Shown: one piece after another, positions 17,412-25,453 of the stretch
How positions within the stretch are numbered: the stretch's first letter is position 1
Layout: every line of letters starts with the position of its first letter
Origin: Sphingomonas sp.
GTDB lineage: Bacteria; Pseudomonadota; Alphaproteobacteria; Sphingomonadales; Sphingomonadaceae
NCBI GenBank assembly: GCA_017304655.1
Contig: JAFKLY010000002.1
Coordinates: 620,001 to 684,000, forward strand
Length of the DNA: 64,000 bases
Reading direction: 5' to 3'
Made by a program: the position numbers and the translations under genes
The notes under the pieces: generated by a model
The model's database searches: none
Told to the model about the DNA's origin: nothing
Seen by the model: only the letters and a program-made list of their open reading frames with translations

Positions 17412-17900
17412 TCAGGGCTGGGTCGTGACGGTGCCGCTGACCGTGTGGGATTCGCCGTTGGGGCCGGTGACGGTGCTGCTGTAGTTGGCGGAGCCGTCAC
17501 CGTTGGCGCTTGCAGTGGTGGAACGGCTGAGCGTGCGGCCGTCGTTGGTGGTGGTCGTCTTGTTGCGCTGATACTGACCATCGCCCCATTGCGCCGAGCC
17601 GGTGGTGGTTGCGCCCTGGCCGCCGTTTGTCTGGATGCTGCGCTCGCTTGTGCAGCTGCCGGGCGCGCAAGTGCGGTTACGATCGCTCGTGTAGCCGCGG
17701 CCATTATTGCCCTGGACCGAGCGCTGGGCGCTCACCGCACCCGGCTGACGGTTCACCGTGCGATTGCTCGTCAGGCCATGGCCGTTGGAGCCCTGGATGC
17801 TGACGCCGCGCGAAAAGCCGCGTGCTGCGGCGGGCATGGGCAGGCTGGTGGCGATCAGCGCCAGAGCGAGGGCGGAAAGGCCCGGAGTTATGGCTTTCAT
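17412..17900 (-). CDS. Repetitive Gly/Asn/Thr-rich exported protein
   Basis: A 162-residue protein with a signal peptide (cleaved near PAAARG) and a low-complexity mature part of short repeats. Three units follow the pattern R-S/G-V/I-(S)-I/V-Q-G-x-N-G-x-G-x-T-S-x-R (about residues 31-48, 60-75 and 87-103). A Thr/Ser tail follows (TTTTNDGRTLSRSTT, SSTVTGPNGESHTVSG). There is one Cys pair, CAPGSC. The pattern suggests an extended beta-rich envelope or matrix protein; no family recognised. AAAGGAAGGAAAC precedes ATG 17900. It is divergent from the response regulator, whose likely binding repeats lie between the genes. Confidence 0.75.
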   Translation of the reverse strand: MKAITPGLSALALALIATSLPMPAAARGFSRGVSIQGSNGHGLTSNRTVNRQPGAVSAQRSVQGNNGRGYTSDRNRTCAPGSCTSERSIQTNGGQGATTTGSAQWGDGQYQRNKTTTTNDGRTLSRSTTASANGDGSANYSSTVTGPNGESHTVSGTVTTQP

Positions 17901-17981
17901 GATAGTTTCCTTCCTTTGACGGGTGCCTCTTGTCCCCGAGCGCTGTTATGAAACGCTATCGTAAGACCGGTACGACCGGCA

Positions 17982-18007
17982 GGTGACGAATGGTGACAAA
18001 GTGTAAC
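17982..18007. promoter_or_regulatory. Direct repeats, candidate OmpR-family binding site
   Basis: GGTGAC at 17982-17987 and 17992-17997 has a 10-bp period and is followed by GTGTAAC at 18001-18007. OmpR/PhoB-type regulators bind such head-to-tail half-sites about one helical turn apart. The site is 54 bp upstream of the response regulator start and 82 bp upstream of the divergent repeat-rich exported protein. It could serve autoregulation or control of both genes. Inference from pattern only. Confidence 0.45.
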
Positions 18008-18060
18008 GAGCGCCGCGTGCGACTTGCGCGATCAGCCACGGACGGCTTGGAATAAGCGCC

Positions 18061-18777
18061 ATGGAAGAAAGCTGCATTGCCGTTGTCGAGGATGATCGGG
18101 AAATCCGGTCCATGGTCGTCGATCTGCTGAAGCGGGAAGGCTTCGCGGCGGTCGGCTGCGGCACCACTGCGGAATTCGATCAGCTTCACGCTCGCCAGCG
18201 GATCGACCTGGCGATTCTCGATGTGATGCTGCCGGGCGAGGACGGGCTTTCGCTTTGCCGGCGCCTGCGCGCGCGGGGTGAAGTGCCGGTCATGATGGTC
18301 ACCGCCCGAGGGGATGAAATCGACCGGATCGTCGGGCTTGAGATCGGCGCGGACGATTATCTGCCCAAGCCGTTCAATCCGCGCGAGCTGGTGGCGCGGG
18401 CCCGCGCCATACTGCGCCGCACGCGCGACCAGCAGCGCGTCGTCTCGGTCTTGCCGGTCGAGCGCTATCGGTTCGCAGGCTGGTCGATCGACGCAGGGGG
18501 GCGCAGTGTTGTCGACCCATTGGGTGAAGCGCTGGAGTTGACCGGCGGCGAGTTCGACCTGCTGCTCTGCTTCGTCACGCATCCCCAGCGCGTGCTCAAT
18601 CGCGATCAGCTGCTGGACTGGACGCGCGGGCGCAGCGCCAGCGCGTTCGATCGCGCCGTCGATGTCCAGCTCTCCCGCCTGCGCCGCAAGCTGGCGACGC
18701 GCGAAGGCGGTGAGGCGCTGATCAAGACGGTGCGGGGAGGGGGCTATCAGTTCACCCGGCCGGTGGATCGGGCATGA
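18061..18777 (+). CDS. OmpR-family response regulator
   Basis: A 238-residue two-component regulator. The receiver domain (about 1-120) has acidic residues at 10-12, phospho-acceptor Asp54 in LAILDVMLPGEDG, the Thr of TAR (position 81) and Lys103 in YLPKPFNP. The C-terminal winged helix (about 135-235) has the trans_reg_C blocks LTGGEFDLLLCFV, VLNRDQLL and VDVQLSRLRRKL...IKTVRGGGYQF. It binds DNA when phosphorylated by the kinase encoded next, whose start codon overlaps its stop (ATGA). The input signal is not evident. Confidence 0.95.
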   Translation: MEESCIAVVEDDREIRSMVVDLLKREGFAAVGCGTTAEFDQLHARQRIDLAILDVMLPGEDGLSLCRRLRARGEVPVMMVTARGDEIDRIVGLEIGADDYLPKPFNPRELVARARAILRRTRDQQRVVSVLPVERYRFAGWSIDAGGRSVVDPLGEALELTGGEFDLLLCFVTHPQRVLNRDQLLDWTRGRSASAFDRAVDVQLSRLRRKLATREGGEALIKTVRGGGYQFTRPVDRA

Positions 18778-20141
18778 AGCTCCAGTCGCGCCTTTCCGTC
18801 CGGGTGGTCATCATTCTGCTGGCCGGGTTCGTCGCCTTGCAGATTCTGGTGGTCATCGCCACCGCTTTGCCCTCGCGCGGCAGCGTGGAACGCCCTTATG
18901 GCTTGCCGCTGCCGCGTGAAGTGGGCGTGATGATCGACGCGATCGAGCGTGCTCCACCGGCGGACAGGCCCCAGCTCGTGCGCGTGTTCGATCAAGGGCT
19001 TTATTCCGTTGGTCTGTCGCCCGACGGTGTCATGCCGTCCGTCCATGCGACCACGCCGGATCTGGTGCTGCTCGGCCAATATTATGCCACGATGCTGCCC
19101 GGTCATGCGGTGGCTGTCGACGCGAAGCGACCCACACTGGGCGCGATCATCGGCACGGGCGAGCGACCGGCGCGCTTTTTCGCGCCTGTATCTATCTCGA
19201 TCAGCCTCAATGACGGAAGCGCGCTCGTGCTCACGAGCAAGCCGTCCGGGGCGATCCGCGACTTTCTCCGCCGACGTTCGATCCTGGGAGCAGCGGCCGG
19301 TCTGATCCTGCTCATCATCCTGATCATGGCCCTGCGGCAGACGATGCGTCCGGTCGTGTCCCTGGCTGCCGGGGTACGGCGTTTCGGGGCGGGGCTCGAT
19401 GCGCCGGACCTGCCAGTGGAGGGCACGCGCGAAGTGCGCGATCTCGCCGTCGCCTTCAACGACATGAAGCGGCGGATCAGTGCCCTCATGGCCGAGCGGA
19501 CGCGCACGCTCGCCGCGATCGCGCACGACATGCGCACTTATCTGACCCGGATGCGGCTGCGTGCCGAGTTCATCGACGATGCCGACCATCGCGCTCGCGC
19601 CGTGCGGGACCTCGACGAGATGGCGGCGCTGCTCGACGACACGCTGCTGCTGGCGCGCACCGAGACCGTGGAGAGCGAGCCGCCACCGCGCGTGGACCTG
19701 CGCGCGCTCGTGGTGGAAGCGGCGGAAACATATGGCGCGGCGCCCGAGGCATTGCAGCTGACAGTGCCGGAAGATGCCGTGCCGGTGCAGGCCCGCCCTC
19801 TCGCGGTCCGGCGCATCCTTGCCAATCTCCTCGACAATGGCCTGCGTCACGGCACGAAGGTTGAGCTTAGCCTTGTCAGCCGGGGCGGGCAGGCTGTGCT
19901 CACCGTAACCGACAATGGCCCCGGCATGTCGGCGGAGAGCCTTGCGCGGCTGGGTGAGCCGTTCCACCGCAGCGACCCCTCGCGCAACCGTGATACCGGC
20001 GGGGCGGGGCTGGGCCTTGCGATCGTGAGCGCGCTTGCGGCGCGGGACGGGGCACAGATCCTGTTTGAGAACCGGGCGTGCGGCGGCTTCCGCGCGACAC
20101 TTCGCTATCGCATCGTGCCGATCGGGCTGGACCCGCTCTGA
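18774..20141 (+). CDS. Sensor histidine kinase
   Basis: A 455-residue inner-membrane kinase. TM1 is at about 9-31 and TM2 at about 168-187, enclosing a periplasmic sensor of about 135 residues. A HAMP domain (about 188-240) follows, then the HisKA segment with phospho-acceptor His251 in IAHDMRTYLTRMR. The HATPase domain has N-box NLLDNGLRHG and G-boxes TDNGPGM and GGAGLGLAIV. The H-box reads HDMRTYLT rather than the common HELRTPLT, so it lacks the usual proline. Partner of the upstream regulator in a two-gene operon. Convergent with pfkB. Confidence 0.94.
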   Translation: MKLQSRLSVRVVIILLAGFVALQILVVIATALPSRGSVERPYGLPLPREVGVMIDAIERAPPADRPQLVRVFDQGLYSVGLSPDGVMPSVHATTPDLVLLGQYYATMLPGHAVAVDAKRPTLGAIIGTGERPARFFAPVSISISLNDGSALVLTSKPSGAIRDFLRRRSILGAAAGLILLIILIMALRQTMRPVVSLAAGVRRFGAGLDAPDLPVEGTREVRDLAVAFNDMKRRISALMAERTRTLAAIAHDMRTYLTRMRLRAEFIDDADHRARAVRDLDEMAALLDDTLLLARTETVESEPPPRVDLRALVVEAAETYGAAPEALQLTVPEDAVPVQARPLAVRRILANLLDNGLRHGTKVELSLVSRGGQAVLTVTDNGPGMSAESLARLGEPFHRSDPSRNRDTGGAGLGLAIVSALAARDGAQILFENRACGGFRATLRYRIVPIGLDPL

Positions 20142-20154
20142 TCTTCCACCCGGG

Positions 20155-21084
20155 TCAGCTCGCCGGGATCAGGGCATGCAGCCTGTCGATGTCGTCGGGT
20201 CGAGCCAGATCGGTGCCGGGGCGGAGCACGGCGGCCGATCCCGCCGCCATGCCATAGCGGAAAGCCTCCACGGCGGTCCGGCCGCTGCTCAGTGCATGGA
20301 CCATGCCGGCGACGAAGCTGTCGCCTGCGCCGACCGCGCTCTTCGCCTCGATCTTGAGCGCCGGCAGGAACAGCGTGCCTTCCCGGGTCGCCAGCACGGC
20401 GCCTTCATGGCCCATGGTCACGGCGACATGCTCGGCCTGGCCCTTCGCGACGATGTCCGCTGCAGCGGCAGCGATCGCGTCCGGGGTCTTCAATTCACGC
20501 CCGACAAACTGCTGTAGCTCGCCCTGGCTCGGCTTGACGAGGAACACGCCGCCGCCCGCCAGCCCCTCGCGCAGGGCCGCGCCGGAGCTGTCGAGCACCA
20601 GCTTGATGCCGCGCGGGACGATGAGCTGGGACAGGCGCGCATAGAAATCCTCCGGCACGCCAGGCGGGAGCGATCCGCTGGCGACCAGATAGTCGCATTC
20701 CACCTGTGCCAGCCGGTCAAGCGCTGCCTGCCACTCGGCTTCGGTCACGGTGGGTCCGGGCGGAACGAAGCGATATTCCTGCCCTGTTTCCTTCTCCAGC
20801 ACAGCGGCACTGATCCGCGTGTCGCCAGCGATCGGCAGGCGCGTACGCACGAGCTGATGCAGGTCGAGCAGTCCGTCGAGCGCAATGCCCGCGGCCCCGC
20901 CGGACATGTACCAGCAGCGGGCATGGCCGCCCAGGCGCACGAACACGCGCGCGACGTTGATACCGCCACCGCCGGGATTGTGATATTCATGGCTCGCACG
21001 CATCTTGTGCATCGGGAAGACCCGGCTCACTTCATAAGCCACGTCGATGGTGGGGTTCAGCGTCAGGGTTGCGATGGTCCTCAT
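20155..21084 (-). CDS. pfkB: 6-phosphofructokinase II (PfkB family)
   Basis: A 309-residue ribokinase-fold sugar-phosphate kinase close in sequence pattern to E. coli PfkB. Visible blocks: TLTLNPTIDVAYEV at the N-terminus, GGGGINVARVFVRLGG (38-53), VASGSLPPGVP (134-144), KLVLDSSG, LVKPSQGEL and AVGAGDSFVAGM with catalytic Asp255. It phosphorylates fructose-6-phosphate with ATP. Fructose-1-phosphate or tagatose-6-phosphate use cannot be excluded because these enzymes are close relatives. Stands alone, convergent with the histidine kinase gene; ATG 21084. Confidence 0.88.
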   Translation of the reverse strand: MRTIATLTLNPTIDVAYEVSRVFPMHKMRASHEYHNPGGGGINVARVFVRLGGHARCWYMSGGAAGIALDGLLDLHQLVRTRLPIAGDTRISAAVLEKETGQEYRFVPPGPTVTEAEWQAALDRLAQVECDYLVASGSLPPGVPEDFYARLSQLIVPRGIKLVLDSSGAALREGLAGGGVFLVKPSQGELQQFVGRELKTPDAIAAAAADIVAKGQAEHVAVTMGHEGAVLATREGTLFLPALKIEAKSAVGAGDSFVAGMVHALSSGRTAVEAFRYGMAAGSAAVLRPGTDLARPDDIDRLHALIPAS

Positions 21085-21250
21085 GGACGCTGGCTAGCAG
21101 AGTGGCGGCCGCCGGCAAAGCGGGCCGCTCGCGCGCGGCGTTGTGTGCCGTGTTGCGCCCGATTGTGAACAATCACTTCCGCCTCGCGACTGTCGGCGCG
21201 GGGTCAAACCGCTAGCCAGTGATGGGAGCATGGATGAGCGGGAGAGGACG

Positions 21251-22291
21251 ATGCGTATGATGGGATTTACTCGCCGGACGTCGATCGGCAGGCATCTGGC
21301 CGTCGCCGGCTTGTGTATGGCTGCCCTGTCAAGCGCGGCCTGCGCGCAATCGCAGACAAAGCCGGCTGCGCTTGCCGATCCCGGGCCTATCGCGGTGTTT
21401 GGCAACATCACCACGTTCGAGATCGCGCCGGTGCTGCTCGCCGCGGAAGCCTATTATCCCGGCACGGCCAGCGTGAAGATGGGGAGCGTGGCCAATCTGG
21501 TCGGCGAAGCGGGCGCATCCGGGTATAGCTCCGAAGGGCTGGCGGATGTCGCAACCAATGCCGAGACACAGGCGCTGCGCTATTCGCTCCGGCATCCTGA
21601 CATGCGCATCGTTATGACCGTGACCGAGGGACTGTACCGCATCGTCGCGCGGCGCTCGTCCGGCATTGCCAGCCTCGCTGATCTGAAGGGCAAGCGGATT
21701 GCGACCATCCCGCCAACCTCGTCCGGCTTCTTCACGCAGAAGATGCTCGCCTCTGTCGGCCTCTCCAGCGACGATGTGACGATGGTGGCCATGCCGCTCG
21801 GCGACATGCCCAGGGCACTGGCTGAAAGGCGCGTGGACGCCGTGAGCATCTGGGAACCCGAAGTCGAGCGCGCGGCGCAGGCGATCGGGTCCGACGCGAT
21901 CGAATTCAGCGGCAAGGGCGTCTATCGGGAACTCTTCAACCTCAACACCATGGCGGCCAGCCTTGCCGATCCGGTAAAGCGCGCCAAGATCGTCGCGTTC
22001 GTCCGCGCGATCGTCGATGCCTCGGCGCAGGTCCGCGCCGATCCGGCGCGTGCGCAGGCGCTCGTGGCGCAGCACAGCAAATATTCCGCTGATCTGGTCG
22101 CGCAAAGCTGGCCGCACCACGCCTTCATTGCGGGATGGACGGGGGATCTTCTGGACGTGATGGTGGAGGAAGAACAATGGCTAGCGAGGCAGGACAAGCG
22201 CACGGCGCGGACGCGCGCTGACCTTGCGAAGCTCATCGACACGAGCGTGCTGGCAGAGGCGCTGGCATTGCCGCCCTTGCCCAAGCGTTAG
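21251..22291 (+). CDS. ABC-type solute-binding protein (NMT1/SsuA-like), orphan
   Basis: A 346-residue periplasmic binding protein. It has an N-terminal export signal with a twin-arginine-like start (TRRTSIGRHLAVAG) and a Cys after SSAA that does not fit the lipobox well. The mature domain has the NMT1/nitrate-taurine pattern: ASGYSSEGLADVATNAET, LADLKGKRIATIPPTSSGFFTQKMLASVGL, RALAERRVDAVSIWEPEVERAA. Relatives bind nitrate, sulfonates or thiamine precursors; the ligand here is unknown. GGGAGAGGACG precedes ATG 21251. No permease or ATPase genes adjoin, so it must use a transporter elsewhere or act as a sensor. Confidence 0.85.
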   Translation: MRMMGFTRRTSIGRHLAVAGLCMAALSSAACAQSQTKPAALADPGPIAVFGNITTFEIAPVLLAAEAYYPGTASVKMGSVANLVGEAGASGYSSEGLADVATNAETQALRYSLRHPDMRIVMTVTEGLYRIVARRSSGIASLADLKGKRIATIPPTSSGFFTQKMLASVGLSSDDVTMVAMPLGDMPRALAERRVDAVSIWEPEVERAAQAIGSDAIEFSGKGVYRELFNLNTMAASLADPVKRAKIVAFVRAIVDASAQVRADPARAQALVAQHSKYSADLVAQSWPHHAFIAGWTGDLLDVMVEEEQWLARQDKRTARTRADLAKLIDTSVLAEALALPPLPKR

Positions 22292-22321
22292 GCGACGGGG
22301 CCAGTTCGCGCCCGGTGCGCC

Positions 22322-23002
22322 TTAGCTATCGGCGCGGTCGAGCTTGCGGATGAAGCCGATGAGGCCGGTCTGGCGCGAGCGCTTCAGACGCTCGGCGTGC
22401 AGGATCGTGCGGACCTTGGCGAAACAGGCGTCGGCATCGTCATTGACCAGCACATAGTCATAGCCGTCCCAGTGCGCGATCTCGCTATGGGCACGCGCCA
22501 TGCGCCGTTCGATCACCTCGTCGCTGTCGGTGCGGCGGCCGCGCAGGCGGCGTTCCAGCTCGACCATGGAGGGCGGCAGGATGAAGACCCGCACCACATC
22601 GCCACCGGCAAGCTGGTAGAGCTGCTGCGCGCCCTGCCAATCGATGTCGAAGAGCACGTCGTGCCCCGCTTCCAGCATTCCTTCCACCGGTTCGCGCGGC
22701 GTGCCGTAGCGATGATCGAACACATGCGCCCATTCGAGGAATTCGTTGTTGCCAACCATGTCCTTGAACGTGGCGAGATCGACGAAATGATAGTCCTTGC
22801 CGTCTTCCTCTCCCGGCCGCATCGCGCGCGTCGTCGCGGAGACGGACATGGTGAGGCCATCATCGTCGGCAAGCAGCTTGCGCGAGATGGTTGATTTGCC
22901 TGCACCGGACGGCGAGGACAGCACGAATAGGAGGCCCCGGCGCTTGAAGGCTGCGGGCTGGGCGAGCACATCGGCGGGGGCGATCGAGGTCATTTCGGCC
23001 AT
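22322..23002 (-). CDS. gmk: Guanylate kinase
   Basis: A 226-residue guanylate kinase, about 20 residues longer at the N-terminus than the E. coli enzyme. P-loop SSPSGAGKST (29-38); GMP-binding SVSATTRAMRPGEEDGKDYHFV and EWAHVFDHRYGTPREPV; DIDWQGAQQL; lid LRGRRTDSDEVIERR. It phosphorylates GMP to GDP and is essential for nucleotide supply. ATG 23002 follows AGGAGCGGAC; Met4 is an alternative. Convergent with the solute-binding protein gene. Confidence 0.96.
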   Translation of the reverse strand: MAEMTSIAPADVLAQPAAFKRRGLLFVLSSPSGAGKSTISRKLLADDDGLTMSVSATTRAMRPGEEDGKDYHFVDLATFKDMVGNNEFLEWAHVFDHRYGTPREPVEGMLEAGHDVLFDIDWQGAQQLYQLAGGDVVRVFILPPSMVELERRLRGRRTDSDEVIERRMARAHSEIAHWDGYDYVLVNDDADACFAKVRTILHAERLKRSRQTGLIGFIRKLDRADS

Positions 23003-23079
23003 GTCCGCTCCTGCCGCGACTTGCGGCTCGCGTCAATCGGGCTAGCAATGTGACGAGAAGATTGGGCGAGGGGGATGGA

Positions 23080-23673
23080 ATGCGCCAAAGCGCGGATAGC
23101 GAGACCATGACCGGGGGCCGGCGCGCAGCAGCGCTGATCGCCATCGCGGCAATATTGGCGGCCATGGCGTTGATCCTGGACCAGATGGGCCGTGTCTTCT
23201 TCTGCACCTGCGGTCGTGTCACCCTGTGGGCAGGCGGGGTGCATACGCCGGACAACAGCCAGCAACTTTCGGACTGGTACAGCTTCAGTCACATCATTCA
23301 CGGCATGATCTTTTTCGGCCTGCTCTGGCTGGTCGCGCGCCGGGTGCCGGTGCACTGGCGGCTGGTGATCGCGGTGGTGATCGAGTGCGGCTGGGAAATC
23401 CTCGAGAATTCGCCGATCATCATCGACCGCTATCGACAGGCGACGATCGCCGTCGGCTATACCGGCGATTCCATCCTCAACAGCCTGTCGGATGTGGCGA
23501 TGATGGCGCTGGGTTTCCTGATTGCGGCGCGACTGCCCTGGCGCTGGACGCTCGGACTCGCCCTGGCGATGGAAGCGATGACCCTCATCCTCATCCGCGA
23601 CAATCTGACGCTGAACGTGCTGATGCTCGTCTGGCCCATCGACGCCGTTCGACTATGGCAGGCGGGGGTGTGA
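23080..23673 (+). CDS. DUF2585 (UPF0314) membrane protein
   Basis: A 197-residue integral membrane protein with about five TM segments: about 15-35 and 75-90, then RLVIAVVIECGWEILENSP, the FLIAARLPWRWTLGLALAMEAM region and NVLMLVWPIDAV. Conserved family blocks are FFCTCGRVTLWAGGVHTPDNSQQLSDWYS, SHIIHG and the polar ENSP with YTGDSILNSLSD inside the membrane region. Function unknown. ATG 23080 is preceded by GAGGGGGAT; an earlier GTG at 23050 or a later ATG at 23107 is possible. Confidence 0.85.
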   Translation: MRQSADSETMTGGRRAAALIAIAAILAAMALILDQMGRVFFCTCGRVTLWAGGVHTPDNSQQLSDWYSFSHIIHGMIFFGLLWLVARRVPVHWRLVIAVVIECGWEILENSPIIIDRYRQATIAVGYTGDSILNSLSDVAMMALGFLIAARLPWRWTLGLALAMEAMTLILIRDNLTLNVLMLVWPIDAVRLWQAGV

Positions 23674-23743
23674 CGCGGGCGCTGCGCAACCGAACGGTCA
23701 ACTGTGCGTTTCCATGTCTCGAAATGACAAGAGGAAGACCGAT

Positions 23744-23875
23744 ATGAAACGCAATGCGATGATTGCCCTGCTGCTGGGCGCGACGCTGGTGCTCAATGCC
23801 TGCGCCACGGTAAAAGGCCTTGGCCGCGACATCGAGTCGGTTGGTGAAGCCGGATCGCAGGCCATCGACAATTAA
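23744..23875 (+). CDS. Entericidin A/B-family lipoprotein, paralog 1
   Basis: A 43-residue lipoprotein precursor. MKRNAMIALLLGATLVLNAC forms the signal with lipobox LNAC (acylated Cys20). The mature 24 residues start CATVKGLGRDIESVG and match the entericidin pattern (AC-x-T-x-x-G-x-G-x-D-I-x-x-x-G). In E. coli, entericidins A and B form an antidote/toxin pair affecting the envelope during starvation; in alphaproteobacteria the role is unknown. GAGGAAGACC precedes the ATG. A near-identical paralog lies at 26101-26235. Confidence 0.88.
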   Translation: MKRNAMIALLLGATLVLNACATVKGLGRDIESVGEAGSQAIDN

Positions 23876-23893
23876 GGCGAAGGAGCCGCACTC

Positions 23894-24193
23894 ATGACCC
23901 AGGGCAGCAAGACGCCACCAGACACCGACGCCGACCGCGACAACATCGAGCAAGATGAGACGGGCAGCCAGGCGCAGGATGTCGCGCGCGATGCGCTCGC
24001 ACGCCCTTGGCGTGATCCGCAGAGCGGCGAGAGCGAGCATGGCGGCAAGCCGAACCCGGCGCAGATTCTGCCTGATGACGAGCCGGATCTCGTCGACAAG
24101 ATGACGGAGATGGACCGCTCCGGCCGCATCGACATGGGTGCGTTCGAGGGTGAGGAGCGGATGGACGATGAAGACGGATCACTGCCCGATTGA
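23894..24193 (+). CDS. Small acidic hypothetical protein
   Basis: A 99-residue, strongly acidic and probably disordered protein, rich in D, E, G, P and Q, without signal peptide or membrane segment. GAAGGAG precedes ATG 23894. It follows the entericidin gene by 18 bases and is probably co-transcribed with it. The C-terminal half (ILPDDEPDLVDKMTEMDRSGRIDMGAFEGEE) has one short amphipathic helix. No family recognised. Confidence 0.7.
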   Translation: MTQGSKTPPDTDADRDNIEQDETGSQAQDVARDALARPWRDPQSGESEHGGKPNPAQILPDDEPDLVDKMTEMDRSGRIDMGAFEGEERMDDEDGSLPD

Positions 24194-24232
24194 CGGGCAG
24201 CGTCCGGTTCGCAGCGCGGGCTCCCTGTCCGC

Positions 24233-24871
24233 CTAGCGGACGGAGGCGGGCAGGCTTGCAGGATTCGTCGAGGCAATAGCGCCGCGGGCGAGCTTTCCGT
24301 CGGGATCGGGCAGGCCGGCTGCCTTGTTCAGTTCCCAGAGCATGGCTGTTGCCTTCTGGCTGAACGTCTCGCTGGATGTCCCCTCGACCTCGCTGAGGAT
24401 GGACTTCGAGCGCGAGCAGAAGGATGTGCGGGTCAGCGTGCCGGAATAGGCGTTGTAGACCTTCGTCATGTGGTCGTCATACGCGTCCTGCCACTTCTTG
24501 CCGCCCTTGTTCCGGAACAGATCGACCTCGGTCTGCGCCGCTGCAGCAAGCAGGCCCTTATGGGTCCCGAGCACGCGATTGTAGCTGGCGACCATCGCAC
24601 CATTCTCCGGCCCCTGGCAGAGCAGTACGGCGACATTCAGGCCGGAGCGCAGATGCCACAGATCCTCGCCCTTGTCCTGATTGATCAGCACCGGCGGCGG
24701 TGGTGGCGGCGGCTCCACCAGCGGAACATTCTGCGGCAGCGGTGCCGGAATGTTGGCGATAGGCGCCTGTTGCTTGCTTGGCCCGCAGCCTGCCAGCGCG
24801 AGCAGTGGCACGGCGAGCAGCGGCAGGGCTGGCGCCACCAGGCTCGATGCCCGGTTCATGCGCTTGGCCAT
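24233..24871 (-). CDS. Putative lipoprotein with proline-rich linker
   Basis: A 212-residue lipoprotein precursor. Lipobox LAGC gives acylated Cys29, followed by a proline-rich linker with a run of eight prolines in VEPPPPPPPVL (about 52-62). The folded helical domain (about 70-190) contains WHLRSGLNVAVLLCQGPENGAMVASYNRVL and has three Cys. The helical part resembles a family of small alphaproteobacterial periplasmic proteins of unknown role. GGGAGGACCACC precedes ATG 24871. The linker would hold the domain away from the membrane. Confidence 0.8.
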   Translation of the reverse strand: MAKRMNRASSLVAPALPLLAVPLLALAGCGPSKQQAPIANIPAPLPQNVPLVEPPPPPPPVLINQDKGEDLWHLRSGLNVAVLLCQGPENGAMVASYNRVLGTHKGLLAAAAQTEVDLFRNKGGKKWQDAYDDHMTKVYNAYSGTLTRTSFCSRSKSILSEVEGTSSETFSQKATAMLWELNKAAGLPDPDGKLARGAIASTNPASLPASVR

Positions 24872-25130
24872 GGTGGTCCTCCCGATCAGTCTTTTGGGCG
24901 CCTGAGCGCCGCGTCAAATCCCTGTATGGGGCGCTTATCGTTCCGCGCTGGCGACATGGCAAGAGTCCGTGCGCTCCGCTCGTCGCAGCCGGGGCCGGGC
25001 AGGGCGAATTGCGCTGTTCTTGCGGCAGCCTGTGTGTCTGACGCTAGCGTCCGATGCCGTGCGGAACGAAGCGCATGAAAGCGCGTCGTTCATACGGCCT
25101 GTCGGGCGGACATGGCGGCAGGCCGCCCGA

Positions 25131-25289
25131 TCAGGTGCCCGCTGCCTGCTTCTCATGCGCCGCGATCATCTGCTGAAGCACGACGATGCGTGCCCGCTCG
25201 CTTGACCAGTCACGCGAGGGATGGGCTTCGATCTGGTCGAGCAGGTTGCGCAGTTCCCGCCTGCGGTCGTCGATCGTTACGGGTTCCAT
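25131..25289 (-). CDS. Small helical cytoplasmic protein
   Basis: A 52-residue charged protein: MEPVTIDDRRRELRNLLDQ and IEAHPSRDWSSERARIVVL form two amphipathic helices, ending QQMIAAHEKQAAGT. A very good ribosome binding site, AAGGAGAAGCC, precedes ATG 25289, and codon use fits the neighbourhood. No signal peptide or membrane segment. Function unknown. It resembles small helical-hairpin proteins. It sits alone between the lipoprotein gene and the divergent flavodoxin-fold gene. Confidence 0.65.
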   Translation of the reverse strand: MEPVTIDDRRRELRNLLDQIEAHPSRDWSSERARIVVLQQMIAAHEKQAAGT

Positions 25290-25453
25290 AACGGCTTCTC
25301 CTTGTGGGGGCTAATGCCAGTATGCAGGAAACCACCTGTAGTTCCCGATAGTTGGCTGTCTTGACCGGCGTCAATGTGCGGGGGCGGCGGCGCGGCCAGA
25401 GACGGCCTTGGGGGTTCGAGGCCCTTGTAGCGGTCGGTGCAGGAGCAATCCCG

